In this document: positions 27,321 through 33,259 of the stretch, in pieces | Layout: the number at the start of each line of letters is the position of its first letter | Position numbering within the stretch: position 1 is the stretch's first letter | Origin: Microbacterium aurantiacum | GTDB lineage: Bacteria > Actinomycetota > Actinomycetes > Actinomycetales > Microbacteriaceae | DNA: 64,000 nt | NCBI RefSeq assembly: GCF_021654035.1 | Contig: NZ_JAJPDW010000001.1 | Coordinates: 248,001 to 312,000, forward strand | Reading direction: 5' to 3' | Program-made: the position numbers and the translations under genes | Notes under the pieces: model-generated | Told to the model about the DNA's origin: nothing | Seen by the model: only the letters and a program-made list of their open reading frames with translations | Database searches by the model: none

Positions 27321-28217
27321 TCAGGGTAGCCGGGGTGCCGGGGCGGGCCGGTTCGGCGCTGTCCGCCTGCGGCGGCGTCGGCGGATCACGCGTCCGATGA
27401 GCCCGTGGCGCGGCGAGAAGAGGTAGGCGAGGGCGAAGAGGGCTCCGAGGACGAGCACGATCGTGCCGCCGGGGGAGGCGTCGAGGAAGTACGAGAGGTA
27501 GATCCCGACCACGGCGCTCACCGCAGCGACGGTCGGGGCGATCCAGAGCATGCGTCCGAACCGGTCGGTGAGGAGGTACGCCGTCGCGCCCGGGGTGATC
27601 ACCAGCGCGACGACGAGGATCACCCCGACCGCCTGCAGGGCCACGACGACGGTGACCGCCAGTGCCGTCAGCAGCACCGCGCCGAGCACGCGTGGGCTGA
27701 GGCCGATCGTGCGGGCGTGGGCGGGATCGAAGGCGTAAAGGACGAGGTCGCGACGCTTCAACAGCAGGACCGCCATTGTCAGTGCTCCAAGGATGGCGAC
27801 CTGGATGAGCTCCGCCGTTCCGACGCCGAGGAGGCTGCCGAAGAGGATGTGGCTGAGGTCGGTCTGGCTCGGGAAGACCGAGATCAGCACGATGCCGAGC
27901 GCGAACAGCGACGTGAAGACGACGCCGATCGCGGCATCCTCCTTCACGCGTCCGGTCGCGCGCACACCGCCGATGAGGAGCACGGCGAGGAGTGCGAACA
28001 CGAGTGCCCCGAGCGCGAACGGCGTGCCGACGAGGTAGGCGATGACGACGCCGGGGAGCACGGCGTGGGCGACGGCATCTCCCATCAGCGACCAGCCGAT
28101 GAGCACGAGCCAGCAGCTCAGGATGCCGCAGACCACCGCCGCGATCAGGGTGACGGTGAAGGCCCGCTGCATGAAGACGAACTGCAGCGGCTCGAGGAGG
28201 AGGTCGATCAGGGTCAT
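27321..28217 (-). CDS. Mn/Zn ABC importer, permease
   Basis: A 298-aa ABC-3 family permease with about eight or nine helices. Typical segments are CGILSCWLVLIGWSLMGDAVAHAVLPG (about 30-56, containing the conserved AHAVLPG motif) and VGVILVVALVITPGATAYLLTD (about 212-233). It forms the channel of the metal importer. The ATG overlaps the ATPase stop by 4 nt. The C-terminus is a basic Arg-rich tail. Confidence 0.92.
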   Translation of the reverse strand: MTLIDLLLEPLQFVFMQRAFTVTLIAAVVCGILSCWLVLIGWSLMGDAVAHAVLPGVVIAYLVGTPFALGALVFALLAVLLIGGVRATGRVKEDAAIGVVFTSLFALGIVLISVFPSQTDLSHILFGSLLGVGTAELIQVAILGALTMAVLLLKRRDLVLYAFDPAHARTIGLSPRVLGAVLLTALAVTVVVALQAVGVILVVALVITPGATAYLLTDRFGRMLWIAPTVAAVSAVVGIYLSYFLDASPGGTIVLVLGALFALAYLFSPRHGLIGRVIRRRRRRRTAPNRPAPAPRLP

Positions 28218-28981
28218 CGCGGGTCCTCCCCTTCGGTGCGCGCCTCGTCGCGGTCGAGGACGTCGACGCCGAAGGCGCGGATGAGGTTGTCCGGACGGAG
28301 CACCTCGGCCGGGCTTCCGTGGACGATCACGCGCCGCGCGAGAAGCACCGCCTCGTCGCAGAGGTCGGCGAGCCCGGCGAGGTCGTGGGTCGAGACGACG
28401 ACCGACCTCCCCTCGGCGGCGAGGTCGCGGAAGAGCGCCGTCAGCGACTGCTGCGTGCGGGTGTCGACGCCGGCGAAGGGTTCGTCGAGGAGGAGGATGC
28501 GGGCATCCTGCGCGAGGGCGCGGGCGACGAAGGCGCGCTTGCGCTGTCCGCCGGAGAGGCGCCCGATCTGCCGATCGGCGAGGTCGCCGAGTCCGACGCG
28601 GTCGAGAGCGTGGGCGACCGCCTCCCGATCGGCGCGGCGGGGGCGCCGGGTGGGGCCGAGGAACCCGTAGCGCCCCATCATCACGACGTCGCCGACGCTG
28701 ATCGGGAACGCCCAGTCGACGTCCTCGGCCTGCGGGACATAGCCGACCGTGCCGCGACGGCGGGCGCGGGCGGGGGTGCCGCCATCGATGCGAATGCCGC
28801 CCATGTCGGGCCGGACGACGCCCATCACCGCCTTCAGCAGCGTGGATTTGCCCGAACCGTTGATGCCGACCAGGCCGCAGACGGTGCCCCAGGGGATCGT
28901 CACGTCGACGTCGACGAGCGCCGGGGTCTCGCCGTAGGCGACGGAGAGGTCGGTGACCTCGATCGCGGGGGTTGTGGTCAT
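28214..28981 (-). CDS. Mn/Zn ABC importer, ATPase
   Basis: A 255-aa ATPase with Walker A GINGSGKST (about residues 38-46), signature LSGGQRKRAFVARAL (about 142-156), Walker B ILLLDEPFAGVD (about 161-172) and the switch His in STHDLAGL. It belongs to the ABC-3 metal-chelate class and energises import by the neighbouring permease. It overlaps both neighbours by 4 nt: the binding-protein stop upstream and the permease start downstream. Confidence 0.93.
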   Translation of the reverse strand: MTTTPAIEVTDLSVAYGETPALVDVDVTIPWGTVCGLVGINGSGKSTLLKAVMGVVRPDMGGIRIDGGTPARARRRGTVGYVPQAEDVDWAFPISVGDVVMMGRYGFLGPTRRPRRADREAVAHALDRVGLGDLADRQIGRLSGGQRKRAFVARALAQDARILLLDEPFAGVDTRTQQSLTALFRDLAAEGRSVVVSTHDLAGLADLCDEAVLLARRVIVHGSPAEVLRPDNLIRAFGVDVLDRDEARTEGEDPR

Positions 28982-29937
28982 CGTCCGGTCCCTCCGGTGA
29001 GGCCGGCGGCGATGACGTCGATGTCGTGCCCCATGAGGTCGAGGTAGGTCGGCACGGGGCCGTCGGGTTCGGACAACGAGTCGACGTACAGCGTGCCGCC
29101 GTACGCGGCATCCGTCTCCTCGGTCACCCGCAGCATCGCCTCGTTCGACACGGTCGACTCGCAGAAGACGGCGGGCACGTCGCGGTCGCGGACGTACTCG
29201 ATGACGTCGCCGGTGCTGCGCGGCGTGGCCTGCTGCTCGGCGTTGACGGGCCAGAGGTAGGCCTCGCCGAGCCCGGCGTCGCGCGCGAGGTACGAGAACG
29301 CCCCCTCGCACGTGACAAGTGCGCGCTCGGATGCCGGAATCGCGGCGACCGCGGCGGCGAGTTCGGCATCCAGTCGGTCGAGTTCGGCGGTGTACGTCTC
29401 GGCGTTCGCTGCGTACGCGGCGGCGTTGTCGGGATCGAGATCGGCGAAGGCGGCGGCGATGTTCTCGACGTAGATCGCGGTCGCGCGCGGCGACATCCAC
29501 GCGTGCGGGTTCACGCGGCCCGCGGCTTCGCCCCCCGCGATGGCGATGGTCTCGACGCCCTCGCTCGCGACGACGGTCGGGACGTCGAGGTCGCGCGTGA
29601 AGGCGGCGAACCAGGCCTCGAGTCCGAGTCCGTTGTCGATGATGAGGTCGGCGTCCTGCGCGCGACGCACGTCGCCCGGCGTCGGTTCGTAGCCGTGGAT
29701 CTCGGCGCCGATCTTCGTCAGCGACTGCACGACGAGGTGCTCACCCGCGACGTTCTGGGCGATGTCCTGCAGCACGGTGAACGTCGTGAGGACGACGGGG
29801 CGGTCGTCGGCCGCGGGTGGGGTGGGGGTGGTCGCGGGTGGGGTGGGGGTGGTCGCGGGGGTGCAGCCCGCGAGGGCGAGCGCGGCGACGACGGCTGTCG
29901 CCACACCGGCTGCGGCTCGTCGGGCACTTTTCGGCAC
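28978..29937 (-). CDS. Mn/Zn-binding lipoprotein of ABC importer (cluster A-I)
   Basis: A 319-aa substrate-binding protein with a signal peptide ending in the lipobox LALAGC (Cys about 25), a Thr/Pro linker with the direct repeat TPTPPATTPTPP, then the metal-binding fold. Expected ligands are visible: His in GAEIHGYEPTPGD (about 80), His in NPHAWMSP (about 147), Glu in CEGAFSYLA and Asp in YVDSLSEPDGP near the end. GTG 29937 is 6 nt downstream of TATGAT and overlapped by an MntR-type box, so leaderless transcription is likely. First gene of the operon. Confidence 0.92.
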   Translation of the reverse strand: MPKSARRAAAGVATAVVAALALAGCTPATTPTPPATTPTPPAADDRPVVLTTFTVLQDIAQNVAGEHLVVQSLTKIGAEIHGYEPTPGDVRRAQDADLIIDNGLGLEAWFAAFTRDLDVPTVVASEGVETIAIAGGEAAGRVNPHAWMSPRATAIYVENIAAAFADLDPDNAAAYAANAETYTAELDRLDAELAAAVAAIPASERALVTCEGAFSYLARDAGLGEAYLWPVNAEQQATPRSTGDVIEYVRDRDVPAVFCESTVSNEAMLRVTEETDAAYGGTLYVDSLSEPDGPVPTYLDLMGHDIDVIAAGLTGGTGR

Positions 29938-29971
29938 ACCGAAATCATACGGATCTTTCGGTGCGCCGAAA
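29928..29971 (-). promoter_or_regulatory. mntR box: Two MntR-type boxes over a leaderless promoter
   Basis: Two 16-bp palindromes of form TTTCGG-N4-CCGAAA lie at 29929-29944 and 29956-29971, 27 bp centre to centre. Between them is the -10 box TATGAT (reverse strand, 29944-29949), 6 nt before the GTG start at 29937. One box covers the initiation region and start codon, the other the spacer/-35, so bound repressor would occlude polymerase fully. The pattern resembles DtxR/MntR family operators, and MntR is encoded at the end of the gene cluster. Confidence 0.75.
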
Positions 29972-30012
29972 AGTGCTGGGCGGTGGTGGTGGGTGCGGCT
30001 GTCGAGGCTGCG

Positions 30013-30098
30013 CGTACCGAACTCCTCAGATCTGGGCGCTGAATGCGTGTCGCGGCTGTTTCCACAGGTGCGGTGGCGGATTCGAGGAGTTCGGTACG
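30013..30098. repeat. Inverted-repeat element C (GAACTCCTC family)
   Basis: CGTACCGAACTCCTC at 30013-30027 is the perfect 15-bp mirror of GAGGAGTTCGGTACG at 30084-30098. The interior (GGGCGCTGAATGCG...CAGGTGCGGTGGCGGAT) aligns along its full length with element D with few changes. It lies between the divergent metal-lipoprotein and DUF6578-like genes, the only copy not directly 3' of a gene. Confidence 0.85.
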
Positions 30099-30138
30099 GG
30101 GGTGATCGCCGATCCTGCGCCTCGGTAGCGTGGTGAGC

Positions 30139-30696
30139 ATGACCCGCGTGTGGCTGACGACCTGGGAGTGGGAGTGCTGCGGTGATTCCTTCGTGGTCGG
30201 CGACGACATCGAATTCGGGATTTCCGCGCGCGTGCCGGAACCGTTCGTCACCGAGTTGCTGGGGCCGGAGCTCGCGAAGACGATCGACGCGTTCGAATCG
30301 CACCACGAGGAGGAGTTCGCCGATCGCGTGCGCGGCCGCGTCGTCGGGATACACGCGGTCGTGCACGATGTCGAGGAGCGACGATCCCTCCGCCGCCCGG
30401 GCCACGGCGCCCCGCCGGACGCTGCGGTGCCCGCTGAGGGCGAAGAATGGCCGATGAATCGCCTCGGCCTCGGCGAGGGAGTCTTCGCCGGCTCGCGGCC
30501 CTCGCGCTACGTGACCACGATCGTCGACGTACCCGGCACCGCGGCGCTCCAACCCCGCACCGCTGTGCGCGTGCCGACCGACGAGGACGATTCCGACATC
30601 GCCCACCCGGAAGGTGACGTCGACGCGGACGACCCACCCGCAGTGAGGTTGATCCGCGCGCGGGCAGGATGGATCGTCGACGTCGATGAGGGCTGA
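30139..30696 (+). CDS. DUF6578-like protein
   Basis: A 185-aa soluble protein starting MTRVWLTTWEWECCGDSFVV, a pattern I associate with the actinobacterial DUF6578 family. It has a Cys-Cys pair at residues 12-13, a glycine-containing beta-rich N-terminal half and an acidic C-terminus (DEDDSDIAHPEGDVDADD). ATG 30139 lies 7 nt after TAGCGT (30126-30131), favouring it over the GTG at 30130. It stands alone between two directly repeated copies of an intergenic element (C and D). Function unknown. Confidence 0.65.
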   Translation: MTRVWLTTWEWECCGDSFVVGDDIEFGISARVPEPFVTELLGPELAKTIDAFESHHEEEFADRVRGRVVGIHAVVHDVEERRSLRRPGHGAPPDAAVPAEGEEWPMNRLGLGEGVFAGSRPSRYVTTIVDVPGTAALQPRTAVRVPTDEDDSDIAHPEGDVDADDPPAVRLIRARAGWIVDVDEG

Positions 30697-30763
30697 TCCG
30701 GCACGGCCCTGGTCCTCTGTGCGCTCGTGGGCGCGCCGGACATAGCGTCCCAGGTCTCACGCA

Positions 30764-30847
30764 TACCGAACTCCTCAGATCCGGGGCGCTGAATGCGCGC
30801 GGCGGTGTTTTCCGCAGGTGCGGTGGCCGGATCTGAGGAGTTCGGTA
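30764..30847. repeat. Inverted-repeat element D (GAACTCCTC family), 21-bp perfect arms
   Basis: The best preserved copy: a perfect 21-bp inverted repeat, left arm 30764-30784 (TACCGAACTCCTCAGAT...) and right arm 30827-30847. Arms enclose a 42-bp interior almost the same as that of element C and in the same orientation. It is 68 nt after the DUF6578-like stop and 64 nt before the radical SAM gene. Confidence 0.9.
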
Positions 30848-30910
30848 CGGGGTGACTCGCCCATCGAGGGTCGCGGCGCGGATGTCGGGGGTTCGAGGTA
30901 GACATGACGG

Positions 30911-31981
30911 ATGCCGGAGACCACCGCGCCGCTGATGCGCGTCGCCCGCATCTATGCGGAGGATGCCGCACTGGCGTTGCCGCGCGGCCAGGAGGTCGTG
31001 GGCAGATGGCCGGACGCGGAGGTCGTCCCGATCGCGTCGCACTGGCAGATCCCCGAAGTCCACGGCGATGAGACCAATGTCTCCCGATGGGTGCGGATCA
31101 AGACCGAAGCCCTCGTCCTCGGCGTGAAGAAGAGCGTCGTCACTCGTCCGAACGGTCGCTCCGCCGACTTCATCGCGCCGTCGACGGCGAACGGCTGCGC
31201 CATGGCGTGCGCGTATTGCTACGTGCCCCGGCGGAAGGGCTACAGCAACCCGGTCACCGTCTTCGCCAACATCGACCAGATCACTCGGCACGTCGCACGG
31301 CATGTGGCCAAGCAGGGTCCCAAGACCACGCCAAACCAGTGCGACCCGGAAGCCTGGGTCTATGACATCGGTGAGAACAGCGACTGCTCCGTCGACGCGA
31401 TGCTGAGCGAAAACGTCCGCGATCTGTGCGACCTCTTCCGCATGACCCCGACGGCGAAGGCCTCGTTCGCGACCAAGTTCGTGAACCGCGACCTCCTCGA
31501 CTGGGACCCCGCGGGACGGGTCCGCGTGCGCTTCTCGCTCATGCCGCACGCCGTGGCGAAGGTCACCGACATCCGCACCTCTCCGATGAGCGAGCGGATC
31601 GCCGCGATCAACGACTTCGTCGACGCGGGCTACGAGGTGCACGTCAACTTCTCGCCCGTCATCCTCACCCCCGGCTGGGCCGAGGAGTGGACCGCGCTCT
31701 TCGAGGAGCTCGACGCCTCCCTGCACGCTCGCGCCAAGGCGCAGCTCGCGTGCGAGGTGATCTTCCTCACCCACAACGAGCAGCTGCACGACGTCAACCT
31801 CGGCTGGCACCCGAAGGCCGAGGAGCTTCTCTGGACGACCGAGAACCAGGAACCGAAGCTCTCGCAGAACGGCGCTGTCAACGTCCGGTATCGCTACGGA
31901 CTCAAGAGCGTCGCCGTCGCGCAGCTCGAGGCGCTCATCGCCGCGAAGCTGCCGTACTGCCGCGTCCGCTACGCGTTCTGA
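30911..31981 (+). CDS. Spore photoproduct lyase-like radical SAM protein
   Basis: A 356-aa radical SAM protein with the iron-sulphur motif C96-x3-C100-x2-C103 (NGCAMACAYCYV), the spacing of spore photoproduct lyase rather than the usual CxxxCxxC with a different aromatic context. Further family-like stretches are YDIGENSDCSVDAMLSENV and VRFSLMPHAVAKVTDIRTSP. It probably cleaves 5'-deoxyadenosyl radicals from SAM to repair a nucleic acid lesion or modify RNA; the true substrate is unknown in non-spore-formers. ATG 30911 is the first start in frame; ATG at codon 9 is an alternative. Repeat elements lie on both sides. Confidence 0.85.
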   Translation: MPETTAPLMRVARIYAEDAALALPRGQEVVGRWPDAEVVPIASHWQIPEVHGDETNVSRWVRIKTEALVLGVKKSVVTRPNGRSADFIAPSTANGCAMACAYCYVPRRKGYSNPVTVFANIDQITRHVARHVAKQGPKTTPNQCDPEAWVYDIGENSDCSVDAMLSENVRDLCDLFRMTPTAKASFATKFVNRDLLDWDPAGRVRVRFSLMPHAVAKVTDIRTSPMSERIAAINDFVDAGYEVHVNFSPVILTPGWAEEWTALFEELDASLHARAKAQLACEVIFLTHNEQLHDVNLGWHPKAEELLWTTENQEPKLSQNGAVNVRYRYGLKSVAVAQLEALIAAKLPYCRVRYAF

Positions 31982-32019
31982 CCGGCCCACCGGAGGCGCT
32001 GTGCCGACGTCCGGGCGGA

Positions 32020-32100
32020 CGTAACTCCTCTGATCCAAGGGTCCGGCTGCTGCCCGCGGGTGATTTCGGGCGATTCGGTGACATTTCTGAGGAGTTCGGT
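32020..32100. repeat. Inverted-repeat element E (GAACTCCTC family), degenerate left arm
   Basis: CGTAACTCCTCTGATCC (one changed base in the core, CGAA to GTAA) is paired with TCTGAGGAGTTCGGT ending at 32100. It is 40 nt past the radical SAM stop. Confidence 0.7.
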
Positions 32101-32148
32101 TCGCGCTCGCCGCGCGGCGCGGCGCGGCGCGGGGCACGACCCGCGCGT

Positions 32149-32229
32149 ACCGAACTCCTCCAATGTGGTGGCCGGGGCGCCCCAGACCGGGGTTTCGCGT
32201 GCGCACGCGCCGGTTTCGAGGAGTTCGGC
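32149..32229. repeat. Inverted-repeat element F (GAACTCCTC family)
   Basis: ACCGAACTCCTC at 32149-32160 is mirrored by GAGGAGTTCGG at 32218-32228. The interior is unlike that of C and D. It is 65 nt past the oleD stop (reverse strand), so E and F each terminate one of two convergent units. Confidence 0.78.
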
Positions 32230-32293
32230 TCAGCGTTCGCCGCGCAGTCGCGCGGAGATTCCCCGGGCGACACGCCCGGACGGATGCCGCGAC

Positions 32294-33259
32294 TCAGGCG
32301 TAGTGGGCAGCGAGGCGGCGGAGGCCCTCGTCGATCGACACGGCGGGCGCCCAGTCGAGAGCGGCGCGGGTCTCGCGCTGGTCGAACCAGTGCGCGGTCG
32401 ACAGCTGCTCGGCGAGGAACCGGGTCATCGGCGGCTCGTCCTCCCCGGGTCGCAGCGCCCACACCTTCTCGATGAGCGAACCCGCGCCGCGACCGACCGT
32501 GGCGGGGATGCTCCAGCGCGGCGGACGCACACCGGCCGCGCGGCACATGCCCGCGAGCAGGTCGCCGACGGGCCGGGGTTCACCGTTGGTGAGGACGAAG
32601 GCGCGGCCGCGTGCGGCGTCCGTTCGGCGAAGGGCGGCGGCGATCCCGGATGCGGCGTTGTCGACGTACGTCGAATCGATCAGCGCCGTGCCGCCGTTGA
32701 GGAGCGGTAGGCGCCCGCGGCGGGCGCGGTCGATGATGCGCTCGACGAGCTGGGTGTCGCCCGGCCCCCACACCAGGTGCGGGCGGATCGCGGTGATCGG
32801 CATCGCGGCGCTGTCGCGGCCAAGCGCGATGAGTTCGGCCTCGGCCTTCGTGCGGGCGTATGCTCCGTGCGCGTCGGCGGGCGAGGCGGGGTCCGCCCCG
32901 ACCCCGGCGAGGGCCGACCCGGCGTGGGCGACCGACGGCGACGAGACGTACACGAACCGCGAGACCCCCGCGGCCCGCGCGGCGTCGAGCAGCCCGACCG
33001 TCGCGTCGACGTTCACCGCGCGGAACTCCGCTTCGTCCCCGGCGAGCGACACCTTCGCCGCAAGGTGCACGACCCCCTCGACCCCGTCGACCGAGCGCTC
33101 GCGCACGCCCGCGTCGGTGACGGAGCCCAGGATGTCCGTGACGCCGGCGACTCCCGAGGGCCGGCGCTGCAGCGTCCGCACCTCGTGCCCCTGCGCGACG
33201 AGCTCGGCGGCGACGGCGCGGCCGAGGAAGCCCGAGGTTCCCGTGGCGAGAACGATCAC
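32294..33259 (-). CDS. oleD: OleD, NAD(P)H-dependent 2-alkyl-3-ketoalkanoate reductase
   Basis: A 321-aa extended SDR (3-beta-HSD/epimerase type) with ATGTSGFLGRAVAAELV (about residues 5-21; TGxxGxxG) and the catalytic YARTK (about 134-138). In the olefin pathway it reduces the beta-keto acid formed by OleA to a beta-hydroxy acid. GTG 33259 overlaps the OleBC stop by 4 nt, and it is the last gene of oleA-oleBC-oleD. Sequence alone would allow any 3-beta-HSD-like reductase; the operon makes OleD the best call. Confidence 0.88.
   Translation of the reverse strand: MIVLATGTSGFLGRAVAAELVAQGHEVRTLQRRPSGVAGVTDILGSVTDAGVRERSVDGVEGVVHLAAKVSLAGDEAEFRAVNVDATVGLLDAARAAGVSRFVYVSSPSVAHAGSALAGVGADPASPADAHGAYARTKAEAELIALGRDSAAMPITAIRPHLVWGPGDTQLVERIIDRARRGRLPLLNGGTALIDSTYVDNAASGIAAALRRTDAARGRAFVLTNGEPRPVGDLLAGMCRAAGVRPPRWSIPATVGRGAGSLIEKVWALRPGEDEPPMTRFLAEQLSTAHWFDQRETRAALDWAPAVSIDEGLRRLAAHYA

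Larger units (their letters stand above)
31982..32293. other. Gene-free convergent interval holding elements E and F
   Basis: A 312-bp gap between the convergent radical SAM and oleD genes. It contains two copies of the GAACTCCTC inverted-repeat family (32020-32100 and 32149-32229) separated by a GC-only stretch with repeated GCGCGGC (32111-32134). No coding potential beyond chance frames is seen. Confidence 0.8.

Noticed and set aside
30013..32229. CRISPR array formed by elements C-F
   Set aside because: Spacing is irregular (genes lie between copies), units are inverted repeats of 80 bp, and no cas genes are nearby.
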